Below, in pieces: positions 8,021 to 16,021 of a stretch of 25,516 nt of DNA. The position numbers were made by a program, and so were the translations under genes. The notes beneath the pieces were generated by a model. The model was not told the origin of the DNA. It made no database searches and saw only the letters and a list, made by a program, of their open reading frames with translations. This DNA comes from a virus: IMG/VR virus record IMGVR_UViG_3300010373_000122, positions 1 through 25,516 of that record, one strand, 5' to 3'. Numbering within the stretch: position 1 is the stretch's first letter; every line of letters begins with the position of its first letter.

Positions 8021-8452
8021 TCAGTTGGCCGGGGCCAAAGTCACGGTGACGTTGCCGACTGCCGAGGTGGGCGTGCCGGTCAGGTCGAAGAACAGGCTGT
8101 CGCCTGCTGCAATGACCAAGTCCGTAGCCGTCGTGGACAGCGTGAGCGTCTGCACCGCATTGGCCGTGCCGACCAAGTTGAACGTGCCCGTATGCAGCGC
8201 AGTGCCAGACGTGCCAGCAGTGCCGGAGGACACTTTGCGCATCACTGCAGTACATGCGCCACCCGTGCCGGCCACATCGACGCGGCCACGAATGCCCTTG
8301 ACGATGTACGCCCGGTCAGCCGTGAAGAACGACGTATCGGCGATGGTCGCTGTGTAGGCCAGCGGGGCGATCTCGAAACCGCCATCGCCGCCAGTTGCAT
8401 CACCCACGAGGCCCACGGAGCCATCGGGGTTTTGTTTGAGGTTCACACCCAT
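8021..8452 (-). CDS. Probable capsid cement/decoration protein
   Basis: A 143-residue, almost entirely beta-strand protein starting MGVNLKQNPDGSVGLVGDAT, with strands such as RAYIVKGIRGRVDVAG, ACTAVMRKVSSG, AVQTLTLSTTATDLVIAAGD, SLFFDLTG and NVTVTLAPAN. It follows the major capsid gene directly. In the podovirus BPP-1 a cement protein of about this size follows the capsid gene in the same way, and the two proteins make up the shell. AAGGAGAGAAC precedes the ATG. Stem-loops flank the gene on both sides (8470-8483 and 7991-8016). The cement role is inferred from size, fold type and gene order. Confidence 0.6.
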   Translation of the reverse strand: MGVNLKQNPDGSVGLVGDATGGDGGFEIAPLAYTATIADTSFFTADRAYIVKGIRGRVDVAGTGGACTAVMRKVSSGTAGTSGTALHTGTFNLVGTANAVQTLTLSTTATDLVIAAGDSLFFDLTGTPTSAVGNVTVTLAPAN

Positions 8453-8469
8453 GTTCTCTCCTTGATGGA

Positions 8470-8483
8470 GGGGCCGAAGCCCC
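8470..8483 (-). other. TTCG-loop hairpin between capsid and cement genes
   Basis: The minus strand reads GGGGC-TTCG-GCCCC, a five-base-pair stem closed by the very stable C(UUCG)G tetraloop. There is no T tract, so it is probably not a terminator. It sits eight bases past the capsid stop and could protect the 3' end of a processed capsid message. Confidence 0.5.
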
Positions 8484-8491
8484 GCCGTTGA

Positions 8492-9412
8492 TTACAGGAT
8501 GTCGTACACCGCGCCGTGCGCCTTGGGGGCGCGGCATTCCAGTGTGTACTCAACGATGATCTGTTGAGCATCGCTGTCGCCGGTCTTGGCGATGTCGGTG
8601 GTCTGGAAGGGGCGAAGGTAGGCCACAGCCAGCTTGTCCGACTGCAGCAGGAACACGTCGCGCGTGGCCATGAAGCGGTTGGGAACAGCCTGGATCGTGC
8701 CGAAGTCGGACACGTAGTAGTCCACCGAGGCGTACAGCTTGGAGTCCTCCGACTTGTCCATGCGCGTCGCGTTGCCGGTGAACGTCGAGAACGTCTGCTT
8801 GGCAGCGGGAGGCATCATGATCGTGTCGGGCTCGCCGCCAGCCGTGAAGCACTTCTGCAGCACGTCCTTCACTTGCGACTCCACGAAAGCGCGTTGCGTG
8901 CCGGGGGTGTAGCCGGTGTTGGCCACGTAGTCGGCCAGAGTGCCGCCGTTGCGGTTCACGTTGTCCACCACCCAGCCACGCAGGCCGCGCGACTTGCGGG
9001 GCGACGTCGCCGCCACATCGCTTTGCGTCAGGTCCAGCTCCATGTCGCGCTTGATTTCCAGCGAGGCCAGGGACAGCTGATATGCCAGCTCGTCCTTGCG
9101 GCCTGCGGGGTTCATTGCGCGCTGGGTGCCAGACACACGCACAGTCTTCGTGCTGATCTGCGTGCGGTTGTTCAGGCGCACGGTAGGCGTCACGGTCTTT
9201 GCAGCGGCGTCATCACCTTCCACTGCGGCATTGGACGCGGCTGCTGCCAGGTCCTGGGTCTGCCATTCGTGCAGGGTGTTGGTCGCCTTTGCCTTGGACG
9301 CCATGTTCAACGTCGGCGTCTGGGTCGGGCTGATGCGATAGATCACATCGGTCAGGTCTTCACGGTTGCCGATGGCAGCCGTGGTCAGGAAGGTTCCGCT
9401 GGGTGCGGCCAT
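8492..9412 (-). CDS. Major capsid protein (DUF5309/SU10-type HK97 fold)
   Basis: A 306-residue protein starting MAAPSGTFLTTAAIGNREDL. It has the features of DUF5309/SU10-type capsid proteins: LTDVIYRISPTQTPTLNMAS, then THSK-like strands with HEWQTQDLAAA, RLNNRTQISTKTVRVSGTQR, DELAYQLSLASLEIKRDMEL, an RKSRGLRGWVVDNVNRNGGT loop, and the C-terminal strand HGAVYDIL. Length is normal for the family. It lies directly after the scaffold gene and before the cement-like gene. AAGGACC is upstream of the ATG. The role is self-assembly into the icosahedral head around the scaffold. The identification is strong from motif order and context. Confidence 0.85.
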   Translation of the reverse strand: MAAPSGTFLTTAAIGNREDLTDVIYRISPTQTPTLNMASKAKATNTLHEWQTQDLAAAASNAAVEGDDAAAKTVTPTVRLNNRTQISTKTVRVSGTQRAMNPAGRKDELAYQLSLASLEIKRDMELDLTQSDVAATSPRKSRGLRGWVVDNVNRNGGTLADYVANTGYTPGTQRAFVESQVKDVLQKCFTAGGEPDTIMMPPAAKQTFSTFTGNATRMDKSEDSKLYASVDYYVSDFGTIQAVPNRFMATRDVFLLQSDKLAVAYLRPFQTTDIAKTGDSDAQQIIVEYTLECRAPKAHGAVYDIL

Positions 9413-9446
9413 AGTGGGTCCTTTCAGCGTCTCTCGACGTTAGAAA

Positions 9447-10382
9447 TCAAAGAAATTGGGCGAATACTTGAGCAGCGTCTTCAACACGCCCGGTCTTCGA
9501 AAGCTTCTGGAATGCCGCAGTGCGACGGTCCAGGTTGGGATTGGCGCCAGAGCCCGGCTGCTCCACCTTGGTAGGTAGGTTAGCAACCCTCTTGGTCGCG
9601 GCATCTGCCTTCGAGATCATTTGGTCGTAGAGCATTGCCTTGCGAGCAATGACCACGGCACGCGAGTCGTTCACGCTGTTCACCGCGTCAGCGTCGTAAC
9701 CCTGGCCAAGCAGATAGTCACGAATCGCCGCGCTTTCGGCCTTTGCTTTGGCTTCGTCCTTCCATTCAGGCAACTTGTCAACAAGCTGTTGGTGCTGCTC
9801 CGAGAGTAGGCGCTGATAGCCCTGTCGCTGGTCGGCCTGGATCGCTTGGGCGACGCGCTGTTGCTCCGCATACACCTGCTGCAGTTGAGCTTGCCTCTGA
9901 TCCATGAGGTGCTTCTGACGCAAGGCTTCCTGCGGGTTTTCAGCGATCAATCGGTCCCAATCGATCTGACTTTGAGACTGCAGTGCAGCCTCCGCTTGAA
10001 CCCGCAGGTTGTGCAGGTTCTGAGCGTACTGTTGGCGCTCGTAGTGAGCGCGCTGGGTCTCTGCTTCAGCGGCCTTGCGCTGCTCAGAGACCTCCATCGT
10101 CTTTTTGGTGTAGTCCTGCTGCCGCTGATAGCCGTTCTTGAGCTCGGACAGCGGGATTTCCACCTCTTTGCCGTCGATCTTGACCGTGACCATCTGGTCT
10201 TGCGGCTCGGCCGAGGCATTGGGGTCGGTTTGCGCAGGATCTTGCTGCTCGGCAGGCTGATTGGCTTCCGCAGCAGGTTGCTCGCGCTCCTGTTCAGGCT
10301 CTGCATCGAGCACCTGGCTGAAAGCTTGGGCTGCAGAGTCAAGGTTCAACGGCTGGTTGGATTCCGTGGTCGGATTGTCCAT
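9447..10382 (-). CDS. Capsid scaffolding protein
   Basis: A 311-residue acidic, Gln/Glu/Ala-rich protein starting MDNPTTESNQPLNLDSAAQA. A disordered acidic N-terminus is followed by VTVKIDGKEVEIPLSELKNG (about 64-83), then long coiled-coil helices full of Gln, Glu and Arg (about 95-225) and a basic, helical C-terminus (RTAAFQKLSKTGRVEDAAQV). This is the standard pattern of tailed-phage scaffolds, whose C-terminal helix binds the capsid shell. It lies immediately upstream of the capsid gene. CAGGAG precedes the ATG by seven bases. No protease motif is visible. Confidence 0.8.
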   Translation of the reverse strand: MDNPTTESNQPLNLDSAAQAFSQVLDAEPEQEREQPAAEANQPAEQQDPAQTDPNASAEPQDQMVTVKIDGKEVEIPLSELKNGYQRQQDYTKKTMEVSEQRKAAEAETQRAHYERQQYAQNLHNLRVQAEAALQSQSQIDWDRLIAENPQEALRQKHLMDQRQAQLQQVYAEQQRVAQAIQADQRQGYQRLLSEQHQQLVDKLPEWKDEAKAKAESAAIRDYLLGQGYDADAVNSVNDSRAVVIARKAMLYDQMISKADAATKRVANLPTKVEQPGSGANPNLDRRTAAFQKLSKTGRVEDAAQVFAQFL

Positions 10383-10450
10383 CTACATCTCCTGGGGGCG
10401 CATCACTGCGATACCCAAACACACAACGAACAAGGCCGGTTGCGCTTCGG

Positions 10451-10573
10451 CTAGATCGATTCAGGGCCAACATTGACCTTGATCGGCCAGTCAGCGTGGA
10501 TCACTGGATCAACAGGTGCTGGGTGAGTCACGGTGTTGAAGCTGCGGCCACTGTTCGCGGCCTTTTCCTTCAC
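10451..10573 (-). CDS. Very small conserved-looking protein, GTG start (longer form possible)
   Basis: The preferred reading starts with GTG at 10573, whose GTGA overlaps the stop of the upstream gene, and encodes 40 residues ending DPVIHADWPIKVNVGPESI. The same frame remains open further upstream to an ATG at 10759, which would give 102 residues including a basic PRRGRPRK AT-hook-like motif followed by an acidic Pro-rich stretch. That extension lies entirely antiphase within the well-behaved 104-residue gene, so it may be a chance reading. The stop is followed by a 68-base gap to the scaffold gene. No function is assigned. Confidence 0.5.
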   Translation of the reverse strand: MKEKAANSGRSFNTVTHPAPVDPVIHADWPIKVNVGPESI

Positions 10574-10884
10574 TCGGTCAACGAATCCCAGCCATCCTTC
10601 ACGCGTTGGCGCAGGCTGCGGTTGTGGTTCAGGTCGAGCTCCGCTATCTGCCCGTCCTTCATCGTCGCTTCCAACTGCGTCCGCACCTTCTTCAGCAGCG
10701 TTAGGTACGTCCACAACTTTTCGCGGCCTTCCGCGTCGCGGGCTGGTGATTTCTTCCATTCTTCAATTACCTCCGACTCGATGGCCTCAAAGGCGCCGGA
10801 GAATGCTTCGTTCTCCAGCACCTCACGCGCCCGGTTTGCGTCATAGATGCGCTGTTGCAAGCGCTCGTCAGGAACTCTCTCCAC
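10570..10884 (-). CDS. Small helical phage protein between portal and scaffold
   Basis: A 104-residue charged helical protein starting MERVPDERLQQRIYDANRAR, with AFEAIESEVIEEWKKSPARD, EGREKLWTYLTLLKKVRTQL and a C-terminal LDLNHNRSLRQRVKDGW. Proteins of this size and pattern are frequent directly after portal genes in podoviruses of this type. The start overlaps the portal end by 17 bases. It may assist assembly of the portal or scaffold, but this is context inference only. It overlaps the following small gene by four bases. Confidence 0.7.
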   Translation of the reverse strand: MERVPDERLQQRIYDANRAREVLENEAFSGAFEAIESEVIEEWKKSPARDAEGREKLWTYLTLLKKVRTQLEATMKDGQIAELDLNHNRSLRQRVKDGWDSLTE

Positions 10885-13159
10885 CTTCGTCCCCCAGGGC
10901 CGCGTCTGCAGCGTTGTCCATCTCTTGCGTTGCCAGTGCCTTTGCCTGCATCTGCGCGGCGATAAGCTTGGCCTCGTTGTTCATGTGCGCCACTTGCAAG
11001 GCCGTCTCTTGCTCAAGACGCGCCTTCAGCTCAGCAAGCTGCATCTGCGCCTGGATCTTGAACTGCTCGAGTTCGCGCTCCATGCTCATCTTCAGCTGCT
11101 GCTGCTGTGCCTCGGCCTCCTGGCGGTTGCGGTCAACCTCGGCCTGCATGCTCATGCGCTCGCGCTCCAGTTGGAGCTCTGCCGCCTTGGACTGTTGGTC
11201 CGTTTGAGCCTTCAGCTGGGCCTTCATCGTCTCGACCTGGGCCTGTATCTGGGCTGGGTCAGGCTGAGGAGGCTTGGGAGGCTGCGTAGACGGGTCCACA
11301 AAGAACTTGTCGGGGCTCTTGAAGCCCACAGCCTTGGTCAGCTGCGCCTGCGTCTCGTAGACGTTCTTCGGCGTTGCAGTGCCAATCTGCAGGCCAAGCG
11401 TTTGCTGCTGGCCGATCATCATCAGCTGCTGCACAAGCTGGTCCTTCGAGCCAGTACCCAGGCCAACGTTGATCGTCGCGTTGAAGCCCCGGCGCCACTC
11501 ACGGGGGCTCACCGGCACCCATTTGCCGCGCAACTTCACCATGTCCGCTGTCTGCTGGTACTGCGAGCACAGTTTCAGCATCAGGCGGAACAGCTCACGG
11601 AAACCATCAGCGTAGTTCCGTGCGATCAAATCAAGGCGCATGTCGGCGCGGTTGACGATCTGATTCACTCCTGTGGCTGTCTGGTTGAGCGAGTCGCCGT
11701 CCGAGCCCTGGTTGTAGCGAGTCCAGCCCGTGGAGTCCTCCTGGAACCCCTTCATGTACTCCATCATCTGGAGATTCAGACCAGAGTTGCCAGTGCCTTG
11801 GTCAAGTCGCCCAGCCATACCAGCAGACTTCATGCGGACCACGCCGCCAGGGCGAGAGGTCAGCAAGTCATCCAGATTCACCTGGCCTTCAACAGCGAAG
11901 TACCGCCCGTTGACCTCCAGATTGTTGTTGTCCAGTTGATTGCGCAGCAGGATCGTGTTGATGCGTTGGCCTTCGAGAGCCAAGTCGGCCACGGACAAGC
12001 CAAAGAACTTGTGCGGCATCGGAACGGGCGTGATTGACACGAACGGCGCCACATCGCACACCTCGTTTTCGAGGATCTGATTGCCTGCCCGCACCACCTT
12101 GCGCAGCTCTGCAATGCCGTCACCGTCATAGTCACAGCGGATGTAGCACTCAGTGACCCAGACCTGCCTTTGAGACGTGTCCATTGACTGGACGTTGTCC
12201 ATCTGCAGATAGGCCATCTCGTCGTCCCACGACAGCCGCTCGATGCGCTCCATGTTCAAACTTGCGGCCTGATCGTCGCTGGTGATGCCGTCCACGTTCT
12301 TGTAGCCCATGGACTTGAGCTCAGAGATCGTGCGCGCAACGCGATGGCCGACGAAAGACGCATCCTCGATGGACTTTGCTTTGCGCGAGATCAGGAACTC
12401 TTCAGGCGGCACGTTCTCGACGCGCACCCGTCCGCCCTTCTTCACCCGCTTGCAGACCACGTCCCACAGCATCTTCGGCGGCGTGGCCTGGATCTGCTGC
12501 ATTTGCCCCTGGATCTGGGGGATGGCCTGGGCCGCCTGCTGATTGCCTTGTTGTGCAGCATCCAGCGCCTGATCCATCTGCTCCTGCAGCTTCTCCAGGG
12601 CCTTCGTGCGCTGCTCAGCATCCATCTCGTCTGGGTAGGACTTCTGCTCTGTGACCTCGACCTCTTCGTCGTCCAGCAGTTGGGCCAGCTCAACGTCATG
12701 CAAGCCGATGTAGTCCTCGCGGGTCTCATCCCAGCGCGTGTCCCACCAGACCTTCACGATGCCGTTTTTCGACAGCAGCGCGTCCTTCATCCAGTTGTAG
12801 ACGACACGCTCACCGTGGTTGCGGACGAACAGCAGGTAGTTGAGGTAGTCCGTGGCCTGCTCGGCCATTTCCTCATCGCCCTGCTTCGTGGGCTCGAACT
12901 CCACCACCGTGTCGCCACCGCAGAACTTCACCATGAGTTGCGGGAGCATCGACTCGATGGTGTTGCGCACGTCGGGCGACACCACAGACGAGCGGCCGTC
13001 CACCTCGGGCGGCGAAAGGTCGAGCTTCGCTTCACCCAGGTAATAGACCATGGCCTTCATGCGCTGGTTTGCCAGCTTGCCGGACCAATAGCCGACGGCC
13101 AGGCGCATCTCACTGTCTGTCAGTGCGCGCAGCTCGTCTTCTGTCATTCGTTTTGCCAT
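10868..13159 (-). CDS. Portal protein
   Basis: A 763-residue protein starting MAKRMTEDELRALTDSEMRL. Portal features in order: YWSGKLANQRMKAMVYYLGE near the N-terminus, RNTIESMLPQLMVKFCGGD, NYLLFVRNHGERVVYNWMKD, PPEEFLISRKAKSIEDASFV (wing region), a stem region with FFGLSVADLALEGQRINTIL, and TATGVNQIVNRADMRLDLIA. The last part, from about 640, is a long Gln/Glu/Lys/Ala coiled coil, which would be the barrel helix. Length is close to the P22-type portals (over 700). Its product forms the dodecameric ring through which DNA enters and leaves. It follows the terminase and a 64-residue gene. Confidence 0.85.
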   Translation of the reverse strand: MAKRMTEDELRALTDSEMRLAVGYWSGKLANQRMKAMVYYLGEAKLDLSPPEVDGRSSVVSPDVRNTIESMLPQLMVKFCGGDTVVEFEPTKQGDEEMAEQATDYLNYLLFVRNHGERVVYNWMKDALLSKNGIVKVWWDTRWDETREDYIGLHDVELAQLLDDEEVEVTEQKSYPDEMDAEQRTKALEKLQEQMDQALDAAQQGNQQAAQAIPQIQGQMQQIQATPPKMLWDVVCKRVKKGGRVRVENVPPEEFLISRKAKSIEDASFVGHRVARTISELKSMGYKNVDGITSDDQAASLNMERIERLSWDDEMAYLQMDNVQSMDTSQRQVWVTECYIRCDYDGDGIAELRKVVRAGNQILENEVCDVAPFVSITPVPMPHKFFGLSVADLALEGQRINTILLRNQLDNNNLEVNGRYFAVEGQVNLDDLLTSRPGGVVRMKSAGMAGRLDQGTGNSGLNLQMMEYMKGFQEDSTGWTRYNQGSDGDSLNQTATGVNQIVNRADMRLDLIARNYADGFRELFRLMLKLCSQYQQTADMVKLRGKWVPVSPREWRRGFNATINVGLGTGSKDQLVQQLMMIGQQQTLGLQIGTATPKNVYETQAQLTKAVGFKSPDKFFVDPSTQPPKPPQPDPAQIQAQVETMKAQLKAQTDQQSKAAELQLERERMSMQAEVDRNRQEAEAQQQQLKMSMERELEQFKIQAQMQLAELKARLEQETALQVAHMNNEAKLIAAQMQAKALATQEMDNAADAALGDEGGESS

Positions 13160-13162
13160 AGT

Positions 13163-13357
13163 TCAGGGGCGCTTCTCAGCGTTGCCTTCTTGCGCATCCC
13201 TGGCTCGACCCCATTGCTCAAGCAAACGGGCGCCTTTGGTGCGGCGATCATTCAAACGGTCACCACTCATGCGAACAGCGTCCTCATATACGTCAGCCGG
13301 GATCGGGTACGTGCCGAAGTTCCCAACATAGACAGGGACACCTGCTGTTTTATGCAT
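13163..13357 (-). CDS. Small basic phage protein between terminase and portal
   Basis: A 64-residue protein starting MHKTAGVPVYVGNFGTYPIP, with a hydrophobic/aromatic N-terminal half and a basic C-terminal half rich in Arg, Glu and Lys (LNDRRTKGARLLEQWGRARD). It overlaps the end of the terminase gene by eight bases and stops three bases before the portal ATG. Context suggests a packaging or portal-associated role; no family is recognised. Confidence 0.6.
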   Translation of the reverse strand: MHKTAGVPVYVGNFGTYPIPADVYEDAVRMSGDRLNDRRTKGARLLEQWGRARDAQEGNAEKRP

Positions 13358-14651
13358 GGCTCAGTCTCGGATAGTTCAGTGGTTTGGATTCGCGCGGCTC
13401 TTCATAGGCCACGCACATCAGCCCGAATGCATCAGCACCGTGGCTCGACCAGTCGTGTTCTGGGCCAAGGCCGATGCCGCGCTGTTCGTCTCGCTTTTCG
13501 TGATACCAGCCCAGTGCTTCAAGGCCCGGCTGAGTCGTGGCCTCGTTGAACCACATCGATCCGAACAGACGCCTGCCAGCCTCAATGCGGGCCTTCGCTG
13601 CCCCCTTGCCCTGGTTCGGCACGACAGTGACCGTGTAGCCCGCCTGCCTGAGCGCGGACTCGTAAGACACGTCATGCACCTTGTCTTGAGTTGCGCCATC
13701 GTGTGGCAGCCAGATCTGGGCCTTGTCGTAGCCGCGTTCGCGCATCCAGTTCAGGTGCGACGACAGCGGCTGCCCCACTTGCTCGTAGTAGTCGAGCACT
13801 CGGATCTCTTTGCCGACGAACTGGGCAATCCACATCGCGAAGGCGTCAGCCCTGGCACCTGTGCCGCCGATGTCCACGAATGCCCGCAGCGTCATCAGCG
13901 GGTCAGCCGGTACACGGCCAATCCTGTTGTCCTGCCGCGCCTTGACGATGTGCGATGCAAAGTACGCACCCTCGATCACCGTGGCGTAGTCGCCTTCCCA
14001 GATGTGCGCGTACTGCTCTGGCCGCTCAGCCAGGTCACGCAGCCGCACACGCTCAAGTAGTGCGGGAAACTTCGGGTTGTCCTTCCAGTTGCAGCGCACG
14101 TACTTCATGCGCGGATCGCTCGACCCCTTGAACCGCTTCTCGACCGGCGCGCTTTTGCGCTTCGGGTTCCATGTCACCCAGAGCTCAGCATTCCAATCAG
14201 TGCCTTCCTCCCGCAGCGTGGGAATCAGCGTTGTCCAAGCCTCATCCGTCACAGGCTCGGCTTCATCCACCCAGCACAGCAGCAGGCGCCCCTTGGACTT
14301 GATTGAAGCGATGTTGCGGTCCAGACCAGCAAACGCGAACGTGATCCGCCCGTCACGGCTTTTGATGTACTTGTCGCCCACGTCATAGTAGGCGGCGAGC
14401 CATGGCTCATCCTCAATCGCTCGCTTGCACTCTTCTAGAGAGCTGTCCTCAAGCGAGTTCATGAACTGCCGTGCACACAGCAAAATGCCAGTCACACCTG
14501 CCTTGCCGTACTGATAGCCCTTGACCGCAGCCATCTTGGCGAAGCTGCGCGTCTTTCCAGACCCACGGCCACCATCACACGCGCGCACGTCCGCCTCCCC
14601 AGAGAACAGCTCAATCAGCTTCTCAGGGATGGCAATCTGCGCAGTGGTCAT
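13350..14651 (-). CDS. terL: Terminase large subunit (ATPase-nuclease)
   Basis: A 433-residue protein, the DNA-packaging motor. The Walker A motif GGRGSGKT is at residues 27-34 and Walker B LLLCWVDE at 123-130, followed by an Ala in place of a second Asp. TLIPTLREEG (141-150) and LWVTWNPKR (157-165) complete the ATPase half. The RNase H-like nuclease half shows D260 in RAFVDIGG, D318 in LPHDGAT and D407 in HGADAFG, the expected acidic triad. The layout is that of Terminase_3/PBSX-type proteins. The start is fixed by an ATGA overlap with the small subunit stop. All key residues appear present, so it should be functional. Confidence 0.9.
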   Translation of the reverse strand: MTTAQIAIPEKLIELFSGEADVRACDGGRGSGKTRSFAKMAAVKGYQYGKAGVTGILLCARQFMNSLEDSSLEECKRAIEDEPWLAAYYDVGDKYIKSRDGRITFAFAGLDRNIASIKSKGRLLLCWVDEAEPVTDEAWTTLIPTLREEGTDWNAELWVTWNPKRKSAPVEKRFKGSSDPRMKYVRCNWKDNPKFPALLERVRLRDLAERPEQYAHIWEGDYATVIEGAYFASHIVKARQDNRIGRVPADPLMTLRAFVDIGGTGARADAFAMWIAQFVGKEIRVLDYYEQVGQPLSSHLNWMRERGYDKAQIWLPHDGATQDKVHDVSYESALRQAGYTVTVVPNQGKGAAKARIEAGRRLFGSMWFNEATTQPGLEALGWYHEKRDEQRGIGLGPEHDWSSHGADAFGLMCVAYEEPRESKPLNYPRLSHA

Positions 14652-15121
14652 TTCAGGGGGACTAGCTCAACTCTCGTAACGGTCTCGACTGGGCCGCCAT
14701 TGGCGCCAACAACCTCCTGGGTCACCTTGTCGCCGTATTTCTTCGGGGCCATCTTGCTGGCCACCCATTTGCGCGCATCCACACGCAGCTTGTTGCGGGC
14801 GACTGCCGTGGCATCGAACACCACCTCGGTGTTCCCGTCGCCATCGTCATCTCGCGATCCATGCTTCTCGGCCCGGACCATCGTGCATTCCTCGTCGGCG
14901 ATCTCAAGCATCTCTTCGACCAGCTTGTCGGCCTGAGCATCACGCGCGCATGCGTATTGCTCTCGGAAAGCCGTGTTCTCAGGCCTTCCGAGCCATCGCA
15001 TCACAGTTGCCATGCTTGGCATCTTGGCATCCGTGCAGATCTTGCGGAGGGACTCTCCTGCTGCTATCCGATCACAGAGCTTTGCTGCGATGTCTTCATT
15101 GAATGTGCTGATGCGGCCCAT
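14648..15121 (-). CDS. terS: Terminase small subunit
   Basis: The likely start is ATG 15121, preceded by AGAGG, giving 157 residues (MGRISTFNEDIAAKLCDRIA). The frame is open 43 residues further, but that part overlaps the GIY-YIG gene and reads as shadow sequence. Residues about 8-45 are a helix-turn-helix (IAAGESLRKICTDAKMPSMA, TVMRWLG) that would bind the packaging site. A helical oligomerisation part follows (CARDAQADKLVEEMLEIADE), and a C-terminal segment KWVASKMAPKKYGDKVTQEV is typical of this family and precedes the tail that contacts the large subunit. Its stop overlaps the terL start. Confidence 0.85.
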   Translation of the reverse strand: MGRISTFNEDIAAKLCDRIAAGESLRKICTDAKMPSMATVMRWLGRPENTAFREQYACARDAQADKLVEEMLEIADEECTMVRAEKHGSRDDDGDGNTEVVFDATAVARNKLRVDARKWVASKMAPKKYGDKVTQEVVGANGGPVETVTRVELVPLK

Positions 15122-15128
15122 GCTGCCT

Positions 15129-15575
15129 CTACATTGCCAGCGCTTTGTCGCAAGCCCTGATGTTCTCTGCCATTTCCTCAAGCAAGGCTTCAGCCTGGCC
15201 GCGCTTTGCGCCAGACAACGTGGTGAGTTTCTTGCTGAGGATCTGCACAAACTGTTGAGCCCTCCGCTTTGCCTTCAAAGCATCCGGCTCTCCACCTTTG
15301 GACAGGTTGGTCAAGTTCCAGAGCCCGATCCTTGCGATCTCCTGCTTCTCGAAAACGTATGCCTCAGCTTCTACATCGAATCGCTGCACGATGCGCCTTT
15401 CGACCTCTAGGCCATCCATCCATATTTCGTGGATCAGTGTTTCCTTCGGAGAATTCGCAAAACGCAACTTCTTGGCATCACGCTCATGGTGAGCCACTCT
15501 GCCCCCAGAGCCCTTCCCCACATAGAACACCGTCCCGTTCCTAGGATCGATGAGGTGGTAAACGTAGAAGGCCAT
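15129..15575 (-). CDS. GIY-YIG family nuclease
   Basis: A 148-residue protein with the GIY-YIG fold signature: YVYH at residues 4-7 (in place of GIY), FYVGKG at 17-22 (YIG), the likely catalytic Arg 26 in GGRVAHH, and Glu 76 in VFEKQEIARIG as the metal ligand. The C-terminal half is Lys/Ala/Glu-rich helix (about 98-145) and may contact DNA. It lies seven bases before the terS start, in a position where phages often carry free-standing homing endonucleases or packaging-associated nucleases. The start ATG has only a weak upstream GAGA. The fold call is good; the biological role (homing, DNA processing or exclusion) is open. Confidence 0.8.
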   Translation of the reverse strand: MAFYVYHLIDPRNGTVFYVGKGSGGRVAHHERDAKKLRFANSPKETLIHEIWMDGLEVERRIVQRFDVEAEAYVFEKQEIARIGLWNLTNLSKGGEPDALKAKRRAQQFVQILSKKLTTLSGAKRGQAEALLEEMAENIRACDKALAM

Positions 15576-15652
15576 GGTGGTCTCTGTTGGGTGCAGGGCT
15601 AAGCACTCGAAGGAGGAGGGCTTGAGGGGTTAGTGCCGCCCTGCGGAAATGG

Positions 15653-16021
15653 TTAGGAGGCGAGCTTGTCGAGCAGCCGGAAGCCCAGCAGCGGCCAGAT
15701 CTTCTGCACGGCGTTCTCGCGCGCGATGCGGCGGCCGATGGCGGCGTCGAAGTTCTCGGGGGACGCGCAGGCCGACTCGCCTGTCACGGTGAAGCCGTTC
15801 CGCAAAACCAGCACACAGAAGGTCACCAGGCCAAGGGCAGGTGGAGGAGTCGTATCGCCGACCACAACCAGGCCACGCCGGAGACTCGCTTCACCTGCAA
15901 CGCCCTCCGCCGCAGTGAAATAGTGCTCGCTGATGATCTCCCGCTGGATGTCGTCCGGCGTGACGCGCGGCGCAGTTTTCCCCTTGGCCTGGATCTCTTG
16001 CTCGATGGATTCGTCGCTCAT
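15653..16021 (-). CDS. N4 gp49 / Sf6 gp66 family phage protein
   Basis: The preferred start is ATG 16021 (MSDESIEQEIQAKG), giving 122 residues. A GTG at 16115-16117 would add 32 residues, but that would translate across the terminator hairpin. The segment TPDDIQREIISEHYFTAAEG, then LVTFCVLVLRNGFTVTGESA, NFDAAIGRRIARENAVQKIW and PLLGFRLLDKLAS match the small N4 gp49/Sf6 gp66 family. Its biochemical role is not known to me. It is the first gene of the late operon, directly behind the terminator at 16036-16068, so its level should report late antitermination. Confidence 0.75.
   Translation of the reverse strand: MSDESIEQEIQAKGKTAPRVTPDDIQREIISEHYFTAAEGVAGEASLRRGLVVVGDTTPPPALGLVTFCVLVLRNGFTVTGESACASPENFDAAIGRRIARENAVQKIWPLLGFRLLDKLAS

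Noticed and set aside
8516-9574. A 352-codon plus-strand frame opposite the capsid gene.
   Set aside because: Val/His/Arg/Gly-rich shadow of capsid and scaffold codons; no Shine-Dalgarno or family signal.
10847-13549. Two long plus-strand frames (396 and 401 codons) opposite the portal gene.
   Set aside because: Leu/His/Arg-rich translations typical of antisense reading through a coiled-coil gene; portal motifs on the other strand are clear.
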